Assembly: GCA_039566865.1 (NCBI GenBank)
Contig: CM076959.1
Location: 2,773,501-2,837,500, forward strand
Direction of reading: 5' to 3'
Source: Aurelia coerulea
Lineage: Eukaryota; Cnidaria; Scyphozoa; Semaeostomeae; Ulmaridae
DNA: 64,000 nucleotides
Every line of letters starts with the position of its first letter. The stretch's first letter is position 1. Of this stretch, positions 1 to 11,290 are shown in pieces. The position numbers and the translations under genes were made by a program. The notes beneath the pieces were generated by a model that saw only the letters and a program-made list of their open reading frames with translations, was not told the DNA's origin and did not search any database.

Positions 1-1277
1 CTAAACATTTCCTGTATTGTTTCATTTGTATGCTCTTCTTTAGACGTCCTTATTGCTTTCATTACAGATTCTGTAGTTCCAATTGACTTGTTTTTTTTGT
101 TTTGCACGTTATAAACTTCGTCTGCCATTCTCTTCGAATGATTCATATGGAGTGCCAGATCCGATTTCATGACAGGACTTTGAGAGTGGATGATTGAGAA
201 TATGGATTTCCTGATCAAAGAGGTATTCGTTGAGTGACCTGTAACCTTGCTCCAAAATGAGGAGAGCTGTTCACTAATACTACCTGACTTCATTTCTTGG
301 GCATTCCAAGTTAGAAAAACATTGTCTGTATACGGTGCTTCCTCTTCCTCTTCAACTCTTTGATTCCTGATTTGTTGGGCAAAGGTATTGAGGAAACGGT
401 ACGTTTCTAGAGTCATGCACAGGTTTGCTGGTCCACTAGATTCGAAGGTCTTATGGTCCAGTATTGTTACCTGCATTGTATTTCCATTTCGCTCTGCCTT
501 TCTCAATGTGCTAATCGTTACACTTGCCAAAACGCCAGATTGAGGGGCATTGTCGATTGTTAGGCAAGTTTAGATAGTCTCTCACAGTGTTATAGTCTGC
601 CCTATTTATTTTCTTTTTTGATATGTCAAAGGATTTCAAATATCTTTTCCCTCGGGGACAGCTGGTGATATGTTGAATACCTTGAAATCATCTGGTGTAG
701 ATAGTTTTTCAAGGTCTTCTTCTTTTTTCTGCCATGCGCGCTTTTTTAACAACTTTCTTATGTGTTTCAGCCAGTTTTTAAATTTGGCCTGGCATAAAAT
801 TATCTCTTGCTCGTTGGCTTCAATTATTTTGTCTACGCTCAAAAAGAAGAGATAAAAATGGTGGAGAGCGTGGATGTATGTTTTCACCGATCCCGGCTGG
901 AGCCTCTCGAAGGTTCGATTTAGCCAGTGCTCTCTTATCTTTGCTGTATCAAGGAGCACCCAAATGTCATCACCCGTATCTTCCTTTTAGGGTCTACCCT
1001 CGTTAGGTCACTTGCTCCAGCCTTAGAGCATTCATATGCCCCATCTTTCCTTCTTTTCACTATCAGTGGTGATACTGGTTCAGATTCATTTGGATCAATC
1101 CTTTCCTCTACAATGAATGGATTTGGATTTGGGCGTTTTCTTACAGCATCACTCGGTTTTTGCCAACCTTTGATGGCTTTGTGTAAAAGTCTGAAACAGT
1201 TGGGGAGTAGCTTCGCAATCTGTCAATGTGATCAGCTCTGGTTTTCTCATCCCAGCGCTTCCATACGGTTGGATTGA
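1..1277 (-). pseudogene. Crypton-like tyrosine recombinase, decayed, runs off left edge
   Basis: Read on the minus strand in pieces. About 960-1277 gives an N-terminal stretch, 636-959 a helical segment (SVKTYIHALHHFYLFF) resembling the SAM-like core-binding domain of tyrosine recombinases, and 1-570 a catalytic-like domain. In the last piece LIRKS (about 204-218) fits the second catalytic Arg region, and LALHMNHSKRMADEVY (about 108-156) fits the HxxR-to-Tyr region with the final Tyr near 112. The pieces lie in different frames: a stop follows EGKDI at 636, a frame change lies near 565-575 and another near 1150. It is therefore a dead copy of a mobile recombinase gene. A host-domesticated recombinase-like gene is the alternative. 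The 3' end lies outside the window. Confidence 0.55.
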
Positions 1278-1556
1278 CCTAAAAGTTATTGTAAAAACTT
1301 GAATTACCTTTGGCATATTATTTCTGGGCTGCACTCTATTTGCAATTTGAGTAGTTGAGGCACCAGTGCGAGTTTTTACCTTTCCACAGTGATTTTAACT
1401 ACAAAAAACCTCAATCACTGAAGACAATTGAGCAAAGATCATCTTGCAAACTTCATTACACCTGTTAACACATTCCCATGTACCTAACACTCAATTTTTC
1501 TATTTTATCGCGACACGTTAAAAAACATGGCCGCCCGTCACAACAGCAACGGCTAA

Positions 1557-2260
1557 TTGAAGCATCTCACTGCCAGGACAGCGACTTCATGTCTACACAG
1601 AACCCTATCTGCCATAAACAATTTGTAGCATGCAGCAAATTTTGTAAAGCGCACATGCATCTTTTGTCACCAAAGAGGGCAGTTTTCCCATACAGAATAT
1701 CAATTGATTTAGGCTTGAAGACCGATGTCAGTGAATTTATTTGCTTTGCAGTAGTCAGCTTGTGTACATCATTTTCAATCAATGCTCCTGAATGGTAGAC
1801 AGCCCTCTTTAATTTCATGGAATCAAGAATCAAGTCCAAATGGGTCTTGAATGGTCCTTTTATTGATTGAATGGTTTGATCAGTTATCATCAAAAATGTG
1901 GTAATGTCAGTGATGGATTTTTGCCTTGCTTTGATATAGGTTTTCTGGAAATTATAGCATCTCTTGAAGTATTTGTTAACTTGCCATTGGTTCTTTCCAG
2001 GAGATGTCCATTTTGTTCCTTTTCTTGATAAGTTTTCTCCACCAAATCATTTTTTTCTTGTTGTTTTCCTACTAAGTCTTTGTCGAGGTCTTCCAACTCC
2101 AATGTCTTCTCTTGAACTGATTGCAGCAAAGAAACCATAAGGTCACTTGTTGCACCTTTTGCTTCCAATATCTGCAGGTCAAGGCTAAGGGCTATGACTT
2201 CCAAAGAGTTGACATTTCTCAACCTTATGCCCAATGCTATGTGTAATGGTAGCACAGAAA
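1557..2260 (-). pseudogene. repeat-family ORF with coiled coil, unknown function
   Basis: Two overlapping minus-strand reading frames (1890-2255 and 1567-1893) read as one protein broken by a frameshift near 1890. The N-terminal part starts MLPLHIALGIRL and continues into a Glu/Lys/Gln-rich heptad-like stretch (LVGKQQEKNDLVEKTYQEKE) that should form a coiled coil. The C-terminal part contains YHSGALIENDVHKL. I associate the PLHIALG ... YHxGAxxxNxVHK pattern with multicopy, unnamed proteins of invertebrate mobile elements, from memory only. No enzyme motif is visible. A short conserved exon of a transposon-borne gene is the best reading. Confidence 0.35.
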
Positions 2261-2829
2261 CATTATCAAAAACCCAGCCTTTGGTGCCAACCAGTGGCGG
2301 GGTGGCTATGTTTTCCCTGGGGTGGCCAAGTCGATTTTTGCGCCCCTCCTGTATAATGTTTCTATTAAAGTACGTGTTTCAATAAATGCTATGTAATGTT
2401 GTAATACTAAGTAAGGTCTTTTGCAAATGCCAATAGAAAGAAATTTTGCAACTTAAATTCAAACTTTCATGAGTAAGCTTTGACTGAAATTGCGAGTATG
2501 AATGGAAAAATAATGTGATCCTAATATTTGACCTTCTTGGAATTTATGTGTCATAAATTGCTTCTCTAAAAACGATATAGCAACTGTGAGTGGCTGCTCA
2601 CTCTAGTAGAGACAATATTTGGAAAACACCCTTTGACCTTGTCCCGTCTTGCCCGTTGTATCGTGTGTATCTTATTTTAACACTAAAAATGCGCATTTCT
2701 CATCAAAATCAACAAATAGGTCTTTTAAACTATGTATAATATGTCATTTTCATCAAAGTACATCTCGATCTCGTTCTACTTCTTTTCTTCCATGTAAAGT
2801 GTTAATGAAGCCTAACCAAACCAAAATCA

Positions 2830-3690
2830 TCACAAAGACTCTCTCAATTCTTCTGATGATCTTGCAAAAATGTCAACGATTCTTTCTTTGTTGAGCGAGA
2901 GCAAAACTTTCTTTTCTACAGTCATTAACAGCAGTGACTCAAGGCGACTCTGTAACACCATTGATCTGATTTTTGATTTCATCCTTTTCAAGGCGGAGAA
3001 CGAGACTCGGCAGTTGCTGTACTGACTGGAATTGCAACTGCTATTGAATAAACCTTGCACAGTGTGGGATAAGCATCCACAAGATGATAGGTTGGATTGG
3101 CAAGGATCTTTATTGCATCTATAAAGGATGGAGATCTTTCATTGGAATATATTTTCTTGGCACTTGCATCATCCTCATCATCACATTCTTCTTCTACTTT
3201 GAGGTCTCGTTCATCGTCATGCTCTTTTTCATCACTTCCTTGAGTCCTTGTCAGTTCATCAGCACATCTGTGTGAATCGATGTAGCATGTAGAACAGAAG
3301 CTTCTCACACTAGGCTCTATGTCATGAGATGTCTTATGTGTCCCCAGAAGGTCTTTATGTGCTTGGCACGAGCAATGACAATGACTTTAAAAGTGGTTGA
3401 TTCTTTTCAAAACGATCTTGAAGAAAAGTGAGAATCATTTCGAGAACACAGTGGAATGTCTCCCGCGTCCACTGAGTTTTGGGTGTGTCTGCTGGCTGGT
3501 CATGCTGGAGCTCTCCATCCATTATTCTCCTCCGACAAACTCTCATTGCCCTCCATATTGCTCCTTCAAACTCTGCCTTTGCTTGCTCAATTATCGTGTC
3601 AGGAATTTTTCTTGTAATTGTACAACGGCTGAATCAACCATTCCCAGAGCATTTCCAAAATCTACATTTATACTTATATGAATATTATAC
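2830..3690 (-). pseudogene. hAT-family transposase C-terminal part (ZMYM1-like), frameshifted
   Basis: The minus strand encodes the hAT dimerisation domain in two frames: YPTLCKVYSIAVAIPVSTAT (ending near 3000) and then FSALKRMKSKIRSMVLQSRL with LESLLLMTVEKKVLLSL down to about 2830. A one- or two-base change at the TATAE/S-FSALKR junction (about 2995-3010) separates them. Upstream pieces at 3355-3546 (LEMILTFLQDRFEKNQPLL) and 3560-3690 (SAVVQLQEKF) match the alpha-helical region that precedes the dimerisation domain in ZMYM1-like hAT proteins. Several stops occur. The catalytic DDE core and TTF finger are not seen here, so this is a 3' relic. Confidence 0.65.
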
Positions 3691-3707
3691 TTATATGTAT
3701 ACTTATA

Positions 3708-4511
3708 CCGGGTGACCCAGAAAAAAGTGACCCAACGCAATCTGCTTTAGAAAAATTAGTACGCGGCTATTTGAAATACTTCAAACGTTGTTCTGTCGCT
3801 AAAAGACTGGCCTACATTATGAGTATTTTTTGGAATTCTTTTCGGCAATATTAATTTCCCAAATCAAAGATTTTGGGAAAACGGGCAAGCTTGAAATCCA
3901 CGAAAAGTCATCAAAAACAGGGGATCGATTAAAAACCATTTCAGATCTTCAAAACAATGAGGAAGGTGTTTCATTTCAACCTGGGAATAGGCAACTCAGT
4001 TAAAAGTTTCCAGATCAAGTTTATGGTCCCTAGGTACCTAAACATTTGGAGCTGAGCATAAAATGTTCTTTGTAAACTTGTGGAATTTCAAAGAAATTCA
4101 ATTACCACGCAAGTCGAAATGTTCAAGAATTGCTTACAGAAAATCAGGAGTATCCTTGTCCCTTGAGACAAGAATATTTAGGTATCTAGGGACTATAAAC
4201 TTGCTCTGACGACATCCGATTGAGTTGCCAATTCTCAGGCTGAAATGAAACATGCTCCTCGTTACTTTGAAGATCTGAAAAGGCTACAAATCGATCCCCT
4301 GTTTTGGACGACTTTTTGAAGATTTCAAGCATGTCCTTTTTCTCAAAATCCTTAATTCGGGAAATTTACCATGTCGAAAAAAATTGCGAAAAATACTCAT
4401 AATGTAGGCTAGTCCTTTAGCGACATAACAACGTTTGGAGTATTTCAATCAGCCACTTACTTTTCTTTCTATGAAAGATTGCGTTGGGTCACTTTTTTTT
4501 GGGTCACCCGG
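3708..4511. mobile_element. 804-bp palindromic foldback element, TA target, CCGGGTGACCCA ends
   Basis: The left end CCGGGTGACCCAGAAAAAAG is mirrored by a right end reading TTTTTTTTGGGTCACCCGG. The whole element is nearly self-complementary: the left arm (crossing TCAAACGTTGTTCTGTCGCT and CTACATTATGAGTATTTTT) reappears inverted at 4390-4450. TA flanks both ends (3706-3707 and 4512-4513), as for Tc1/mariner-type integration. There is no coding capacity. The end heptamer CCGGGTG recurs at the ends of elements at 15668, 16012, 24574 and 29627, although their interiors differ. Confidence 0.85.
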
Positions 4512-4513
4512 TA

Positions 4514-5455
4514 TATTGGTTTTCAACTGAAATCACCTGAAACCGCCTGAAATCACCTGAACCCACCTGAAATCATCTGCAAATCATCTGAAACTGCCTG
4601 TAAATCACCTGCAAATCACCTGCAATCGCCTGTCATTGTTTTGATGCAAAAGGCAAGTAATCCTACTGGTGTGATCGGTAGTTCTTAGGTCTCACGCCTT
4701 TTGTCTCATTCAAATTGCTTTGTGTTCTCTATGGGCTGAGTTTAGTATTTAATCTAAAATGTATAAAAGCTAAGCTACGTCCACACGTATCCGGATATTT
4801 TTGAAAAGTTCTATGCTCCATATAAATTTCAAGACTCACGAGATATTCCCAGTTATCGCAACAACAGCAACAACAACAACATTTGTATGGCGATAACTAC
4901 AAACTGGTTAGACTAATTCCAAAACAGTTTCTTGTTTCGCTCCCCCTGCAGACTTTTCGCTACAACACAGAAGCTATATTCAACAACAACAACAGGGACA
5001 GTTAGAGGGACTTATGTAATGAGTCTACAAACTTGTATTATCAGTCTAATATATTTATAGGCCTATCCATATAAAAGATCCGCATTCCGCATCCACACGA
5101 GGAGCATCTTTGAAATTGTCCACACGAAAGCCCTGTGACACTTGAAACTGGGTGACCGAAAACGCCGTCTACTTGTGGGCGTGAAACCACAACGGCTAAA
5201 AAGATGTGTTTTCAAAAATATCCAGATGCGTGTGGACCAAACCGAGACCGAAATCGCTCAAAATTTGAGACCGAGTTGGAAATTGCGACTCACAGTCAAG
5301 ATATAGGGAATTTGCATTTAAGTGTCATGGCCGCCACGAAGCTTATGTTTTGAATGCCCTTTTTTTATAACAAACTTCGATCAACACTTAGTACTAAAAG
5401 TTTCTTAATTTCGCATGAGAATTTCGGTGTTTTAGTACCTGACAGTTTACTTGAG
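4514..5455 (+). repeat. minisatellite-bearing composite repeat, copy 1
   Basis: It starts with about eleven copies of a 10-bp unit close to AAATCACCTG (4523-4632). A unique tract follows, whose reverse complement includes CAATTTGAATGAGACAAAA. Next comes an inner inverted pair related to GTCCACACGTATCCGGATAT (4776 and about 5207-5238), then a tail with CTATATCTTGACTGTGAGT on the reverse strand. A near full-length inverted copy lies at about 23485-24375, and a shorter one without the inner pair at about 11500-11805. No protein is encoded. I read it as a non-autonomous mobile unit. Its class (Helitron-like or foldback) is open, because I could not fix a target duplication. Confidence 0.6.
4523..4632 (-). 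repeat. 10-bp-period CAGGTGATTT minisatellite
   Basis: Degenerate tandem units of 10-11 bp, read on the minus strand as CAGGTGATTT, CAGGCGGTTT, CAGATGATTT and similar. The CAGGTG core matches an E-box-type hexamer. It belongs to copy 1 of the composite repeat. Confidence 0.8.
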
Positions 5456-5933
5456 ATTCCTAAATTCCCTATCTGTCAAAGGTTATCGCACCTTAGTGTC
5501 AAAGATTATCACCCCTTTGCTTTGCAGCAACAACCATTACCACCTTGATTACAATTAAATTGTTCTTATACAATGGTTTCATGAATGGGTTTTCGTTGTA
5601 ACACAAAACAGTACTCCATCCTTGATATGAACAGCAACCTTTGTTTGCACACATGTTCATGTCATTGCCTCTAGCTTGATTGTTTCAGATCAGCCAATCA
5701 TATCGCTTACAAATCCTGTTCGTATGGTAACCTTTGAAAGCATACCTTCAAAGGCAACCAATCACGTAGTTTTGTTTTTCCTTTCCTTTGAATTGCCTTT
5801 CTGATACAACCAATTACATTGCTTTGATTACCAGAGTCTCATTTATAATTTGGTTTAAGTTAGGTTGGCCATAGCAAATCGTTCTCATTATCTTTGGTTC
5901 AATGACACAAGAGTAAAACCAAAAGAGCAAATC

Positions 5934-5955
5934 ATGGCTGCTGAAGGCTCTAATG
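5934..5955 (+). CDS. candidate host first coding exon (MAAEGSN), GTAAGT donor
   Basis: ATGGCTGCTGAAGGCTCTAATG is followed at once by GTAAGTTTGG, a consensus splice donor. The ATG sits in a good initiation context (AAATCATGGC). No earlier ATG competes closely, and the 60 bases upstream look like a 5' leader. Only eight codons are visible and no matching acceptor was identified with certainty. The next 200 bases enter the 5.1-kb transposon at 6177, so the parent gene may be split or its intron enlarged. This is a motif-level prediction. Confidence 0.25.
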
Positions 5956-6176
5956 GTAAGTTTGGTCCCTCTTCTTTCTTGTATCAGCTGCAAGGGGTTT
6001 ATCACTCATTCAAAAAGGGTACAAGTTTTTGTTGGGATTTTCAGAAATTTTTCTTTAAAACAAAGAATTTTTCTAAAAGATGTAAGAGATTTTGGTTCGA
6101 TAGAATGATACCAACAACGTACATCTTTAATTTCATCTCCTATCTTGCATTGAAAATGGAAGGAATATGGCAAAGT

Positions 6177-6272
6177 ACTAGCCGATAAATAATGGGATTG
6201 CTCTTCTAATTATCCTCTCTTGTATCCCTGTTCCTAACAACTTCACAAGGTAAATTCCTTCACAGCCACCAA
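6177..6272 (+). repeat. left 96-bp terminal inverted repeat of the 5.1-kb transposon
   Basis: Matches 11195-11290 in reverse complement with one difference (A versus G in CTTCACAAGG). The target duplication TGGCAAAGT ends at 6176. Read inward-out, the arm is part of an open minus-strand frame (6178-6375), but I see no recognisable protein. Confidence 0.85.
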
Positions 6273-6863
6273 TGAGATGCAATGCAGCGCAGCGCACTAT
6301 TTGGAGCACTCTGATTCCCTGTGAAATTTTGGCGCCAAATGTTGAATTGGCATTGTTGCAAGAGTCAAGGAACATTCATTGACGAGATGAAAACGACGAG
6401 ATTTGCTCATACAGGTATGTCACTAACTCGCTGTCTCCATTTCAATTAAGTTTCAATCAATTAACATTTAACGTAAATTAGGCTGCGTGTGGCCAGAGTC
6501 CACAGATATTGTTCAATGATTTTATAGGCCATAGAGGAGAGGCCATATTTGTTCGACTGCATGTAGGGCCTAAATGTTTTCGCTGAAATTCAGGAAAAAA
6601 TCTAATGTAAAGGAAATGTGGGTGAGGGGTTGGATAAATTCCTGGGGGGGGGGGGTATAAAGCAGTTTTCAACAGTTAGTTATCAAACGACCTGGTAAAT
6701 AGCCCCTGAGGAAAGAATAGGCAGTCTGTGCCGGACATGTCAGCTGAACAGAGTACTTCGTTGCTACAGTTTCATTGTTCATCATTGCAATTTTTGTTTT
6801 GGCGCAAAAAATTTAACTTTCCATATATTACAGACCCAGGGCAGGGGGTAGTCAGGTATATTC

Positions 6864-7295
6864 AGGATAGGGGTGCTCAGGCTGGGGTGCAAAGGATCAA
6901 CCCAAAAAATAATTTCTATGAATGAAAATGGACCCGCGAAAGTAATTTCTAGCATGAAAATAGTCCCAAAAAATAATATTTTTGCCGCTACATACCCAAA
7001 ACTTATGAAATTGGTATCTTAAATCTGTAAAAAAGTGCCCTAACTGATTAGATTTCTCCGTATATATTGTATTTGGATATTCAAGTATATGGTTTTATAG
7101 TAACGTTACTTGATTTTGATTTCGTTTTTTGTAAATCATATTTCCCCAATTTTTTTAATTTGTCCCATATTTTAGACCCAGAAAAGTGAACCAGAATGGT
7201 AGGAACCCAAAAAATAACTGCATAAATCATTGACCCAAAAAATAACCCTTGCCCAAATTTTAGACCCAGAAAAGTAACCTGAGCACCCCTATCCT
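6864..7295. mobile_element. 432-bp MITE with perfect 18-bp TIRs
   Basis: AGGATAGGGGTGCTCAGG at 6864-6881 is exactly inverted at 7278-7295. The interior is AT-rich and repeats the motif GACCCAAAAAATAA in both perfect and worn forms at least six times. It lies inside the 5.1-kb transposon and is therefore younger than that insertion or was carried with it. Flanks TTC/AAA show no clear target duplication. No coding potential. Confidence 0.6.
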
Positions 7296-7733
7296 AAATA
7301 ATCATAATCATAATCATAAACTTATTTACAGTTGCTTTATTTGTAGTTAACGACAACTACTTAATACCAACTATCTACAATATATAATATACAACATAAC
7401 AAAAAAGATAAAAACCCTAAATAAATTAAGTGCAAATGTGGCACCTACAGTTGCTGCCATCCCAGCAACATATTTCTTTTTTGCATTTCATGAGAGAAGT
7501 TGTCAATTTTAGGTCATCACTAAGAATATTCCACAATACACTCCCTCTAAAGTATACCAGAGTGCCCCCCTGGGATTACATATAACTTTCTTTCCATTTA
7601 TTTGGTGTATAAAACAAAGACAAGATTTGTTGTAAATAATAGTAAATCCTGTTTGTTGAAATCTTTGCAAAAGAAATCATTAAAGCACATTTTGCAGGTA
7701 TTATCGAAAACTTCAGTCAATTTGCATTCAAGA
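7295..7733. other. non-coding stretch with ATAATC microsatellite
   Basis: About six units of ATAATC/ATAATCATA lie at 7299-7322, followed by AT-rich sequence with no credible frame. It is part of the 5.1-kb transposon, upstream of its gene, and would contain that gene's promoter. Confidence 0.4.
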
Positions 7734-8969
7734 ATGGCAGACTTCGTCTTTGGAGTAAGCACATTTAAACATTATTTCCTCATCCCTATTTTAATCGTAT
7801 CCTCTTGTTACAAATGGATTTGCTACTTGAATTTCTTGATATCGTCATGTTTTAGACAAATCGATGATTAATAAATTGATATTTCGAGCATTGAAAGTTG
7901 GTCCCAAGTTGGTCAGATACTTGGCAACTATAACTAATTTACAGATTTGCTCCCATTTGCACGTTTATACAAAAAACAATATCGATTTTGAAATGTGATT
8001 CACAAGATGAAAAATTGACATACACCACCAGGAGAAACTGACCAAAGGCAAATAAATCACGTTAAAGACCTCGATCTAATTGCAACCAAAAGCGCAGTTG
8101 TTTCAATCTTCGAATTTTATGGACAATTGTTATTAACGTGTCACTTTTTTCAGGATGGAGTCGCACGTCAGAACTGGAGACAATTTAATGAAGATCTTAT
8201 CCAGAATTATTGCCGTAAAGACGCCTACGAATGTAAAATTCCAAGACAGAAAGTGCCAAGAAGCTTCAAGCTGGTCCATTATAAATCTGAGCAACGAGAA
8301 TGCGATGTCTTTTCCAGTCAGACCATACCACCATATCACGTTTTACAGAATTGGAATCAACAATTACTGCCGTACTGTGAGCTCGCTAAAGGCTTTCATT
8401 ACATTGAAACTTCACAAGAACGTTATAGTCTCAAGGGAATCAATAGTGCACTGCTCTTAGATAGAGCCAGGAGCGTCAAAGCAAGTGTCGAGAAGGAATT
8501 AGACTGGTTTGCAGAGCCATTCCTAACACCGAAGTCGGTTACGAAACAGCTGCCTACTGCAAGTATAAACAACTTCAAATCGCTCTTGCTATCACATCCA
8601 TGTGGATTAACTCTCCCTGAGCATAGGATGAATCCAAAAGAACTTGCATTCCTCTGCTGTGACATATACATTTCATGTGATCATGTGCTTTGGATTGTTA
8701 ACCGGCTAAATAGGCAGCAGGACTCCGTATACTGCATATACCTAAATTATGCCATGAGCAATCCTGAACGCCTTATTGCAAGGAGATTGTCAGGTAACAG
8801 AGCACGCCCATCAGCCATTGTCTGCATTGTTAATGTTGGCAGAGAAGCCAGACCAGATCGCATTATACCAACATTTTTTGAGAATGAAAATTCGACAGCG
8901 CCAACCTGTTTGCAACCTCCACAGCCAAAATCAAGAAAACAGTCCCTATATATATTATTAAATTTCTAA
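7734..8969 (+). CDS. two-exon gene of unknown function inside the 5.1-kb transposon
   Basis: Exon 1 (7734-7754) encodes MADFVFG and ends at GTAAGC. A 399-bp intron runs from 7755 to 8153 and ends TTTTTTCAG. Exon 2 (8154-8969) joins in phase 0 (DGVARQNWRQ...) and stays open for 271 codons, giving a product of about 278 aa. The long open frame in AT-rich DNA, with matching splice phase, supports a real gene. The product is soluble-looking and rich in Cys and Arg/Lys, with a Cys cluster near residues 175-190 (LCCDIYISCDHVLW). It has a Pro/Ser/Lys-rich tail and no signal peptide or membrane helix. No transposase, nuclease or RNase-H motif is recognised. It may be element-encoded or captured from the host. 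Confidence 0.55.
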
Positions 8970-9175
8970 AAACTGCATAAACAACAGGCCAAACGGATTG
9001 TTTAACTTTCTTAGGAATGAGCCATTACATTCTACTTTTGACACAAAATATTTTTGTCTCAAAATATTTTTGTCTCGTTTTTTCATGGAAACTTTTCTTT
9101 TCTATAATACCCCTGGAGGGACCATTATGGAAACAAGGTTGTACTGACCTTTTAATGCTATCCCTGCCATTTTAA

Positions 9176-10042
9176 CCCTATCCAGACTAGGGGGGGGCAC
9201 AAAGTGCCCCCCCTAGTAAACTTTTCCACACAGCTCGTCGAGTATCTCTTCAATAGTCTAGCTTTTTTGTGACTTTTAGTTTCTATCTATGAGACATCTT
9301 TTCATGTTAATTTCAAAAATTTTGACACTGATTCCGGGGGTCAACACATGACTTTAAATTGAGTGCTCGGCAAAATTAATACCTTTTAAGCCACAACTTT
9401 GGAACCACTGCCTCTATGACAATGAGACAAACATCGCTGAACTCGTCTTGAAGCAAGCTTTCATTTGATATATAGTTTATTGATTTTTGATCACGTCATC
9501 AACAATTGGTTGTTGCGCATGCGTACTGACGAAAAACCATGTTATGCTTCATCTTTTGAAAAATGAGTGACATTATATGATGCAGCAGGTCCTTTTATGT
9601 ATATTTAGCATTTTTTGCTATTTTTAAAAGTAATTTATAATCAATTTTAGACAAAAATCGCTCTTTTTTTCGTACAAAATGAATAAATGCTGATATCAGC
9701 AAAAATATTAGTATTACAAAGCAAAAATTTCAAAATAAGAATTACAAGGATATAATCCTTCCATGTTTCAAATATCACATCGATATGATTTATGAATATG
9801 GAGATACAACGCGACAAAGTACATGTGGTTTTACACCCAAATTAGCAACATTTGCTGACGTCAGCACTTAATCACGTGACATAAACAAAAACAAATCACA
9901 CCATCTTGTTTGCCTTATCATGTTTGTTACTTGTGCCAAGTTTCAAGTCTCTAGCACTTATGATTCTGTGAAAAACCAGGGGGGGCACTTTGTGCCCCCC
10001 CCTAGTCTCCCCAGAGTTTCAAAAAGCCTAGTCTGGATAGGG
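9176..10042. mobile_element. 867-bp TTAA-flanked element (piggyBac-type MITE), copy 1
   Basis: CCCTATCCAGACTAGGGGGG at the left is inverted at the right (CCTAGTCTGGATAGGG), and TTAA flanks both ends (9172-9175, 10043-10046). The subterminal block GGCACAAAGTGCCCCCC is itself a short hairpin and is present at both ends. There is no open frame of note. A TTAA target fits piggyBac or Kolobok superfamilies; a piggyBac transposase relic lies at 38.4-39.8 kb. The second copy (14890-17271) carries nested insertions. It sits inside the 5.1-kb transposon. Confidence 0.85.
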
Positions 10043-10154
10043 TTAAACTAGGGGTGTTTTTATACTAGATCTTAGTTTTATCATATTGTACGCATGTAAA
10101 TAGCCTTTCTTTCATTTTGTAAATTTTTAATTTTTAATTTGTATGGCAAAATTG

Positions 10155-10180
10155 TACATACATACATACATACATACATA
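10155..10180 (+). repeat. TACA tetranucleotide microsatellite
   Basis: Six and a half uninterrupted TACA units. Confidence 0.9.
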
Positions 10181-10182
10181 AA

Positions 10183-11194
10183 GAGGTTGGGTTGTACTTT
10201 AACAGAAAGCATTTGAAAGAATTTTGAGTGTTGTTCAGCAGTTATTTTTGCAGTTTAGATATGGTTTTGTGATTTTTCGTAAACATGAATTGCAATAAGG
10301 TTCTTCAACAATGCTTTTTTGGAAAATAGGGTGATTTCAAGTGTATTTTCTAAGTTAACTATTTGCCAGGTCATTTGGTCAATGTGCTTTCATGATTTCT
10401 CTTTGTCAATTTGAGTTTCTGGAAAGAAGAGGATCCTGAAGAGGGGTCAACAGTTTCATTTTGGGCATTTCCCACTCACATTCTGAGAGAAATCTCAGTC
10501 AATTTTTGTAGACGTATGCAATCACTTTCCAAGTCTATTATTCTTGCCATTGCTTTGTGGTTTACAAACAACCCTAATTCACATGTCCTGTCAATAAATG
10601 TTATACCTGATAAATATCCAGGCCCAGGAAATTTGTCTCATTGGTGACTCCTACAATCTCACAGCTGTTACCACGTTTCCTACTCTCGAGTACCGAATAA
10701 TTGCCCCCCTTCGTTATTCATTTTTGAAAAATTACCCAATTCCCCACTCTTACTCCAGCTCCCTCTTTTACCAATTCTTGACAAATCGAAATTATAGTAA
10801 ACATACCGTAAAAGCTCAACTAAGCCCCCTCTCTATTAAGCCCCCCCCCACTTAAATCAAATTCCAAATGTTACCAAAGATTCTCCATTTATTTAGCTGA
10901 ATAAATTTGCAATTGATATGGTTTGAGATCAAACTGTGTCGAATTCATGTATTTAACTCGCAATGTGGTGTAAAATAACTAAAAAAGTGTCAAAAATTAA
11001 ATAAATATTACGGTAATCGTTTAATAATTTTACATTTATATCGAAACACAATTTCTAACCCCCCCCCCCTATTCCCACCTCACCCCCTCCGTTTATTCAG
11101 CACTTGAGAGTAGTGAAAGACTCCTAAAATACTAAAAGAGCAACGAGGCAGAGGAAAAGATGATGTTGTGAAGGAGCCACGCCGGATAGTCCGC
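10183..11194. other. non-coding right part of the 5.1-kb transposon
   Basis: Short open frames occur (10411-10647, 10598-10855) but none shows a family motif, start context or splice partner. Poly-C tracts at 10843-10850 and 11059-11067 lie in a block reading ACCGTAAAAGCTCAACTAAG, which resembles an end of a TA-type MITE whose partner I could not find. Confidence 0.3.
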
Positions 11195-11290
11195 TTGGTG
11201 GCTGTGAAGGAATTTACCTCGTGAAGTTGTTAGGAACAGGGATACAAGAGAGGATAATTAGAAGAGCAATCCCATTATTTATCGGCTAGT
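11195..11290 (-). repeat. right 96-bp terminal inverted repeat of the 5.1-kb transposon
   Basis: Inverted copy of 6177-6272. The target duplication TGGCAAAGT follows directly at 11291-11299. Confidence 0.85.

Larger units (their letters stand above)
6177..11290. mobile_element. 5.1-kb DNA transposon, 96-bp TIRs, 9-bp target duplication (Mutator-like)
   Basis: The 96-bp left end (6177-6272, starting ACTAGCCGATAAATAATGGG) is repeated in inverted orientation at 11195-11290 with one visible mismatch. The 9-bp word TGGCAAAGT lies directly outside both ends (6168-6176 and 11291-11299). Long TIRs plus a 9-bp duplication are the signature of Mutator-like elements in established classification; Rehavkus-type elements are an alternative. 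Inside are a two-exon gene (7734-8969), an 18-bp-TIR element (6864-7295), a TTAA element (9176-10042) and a TACA microsatellite. I recognise no Mutator transposase inside, so the element may be non-autonomous and carry a passenger gene. The near identity of the ends suggests recent movement. Confidence 0.8.

Noticed and set aside
2292..2350. CAGTGGCGGGGTGGC looks like a hAT terminus
   Set aside because: No inverted partner or 8-bp duplication was found, so an element cannot be delimited.
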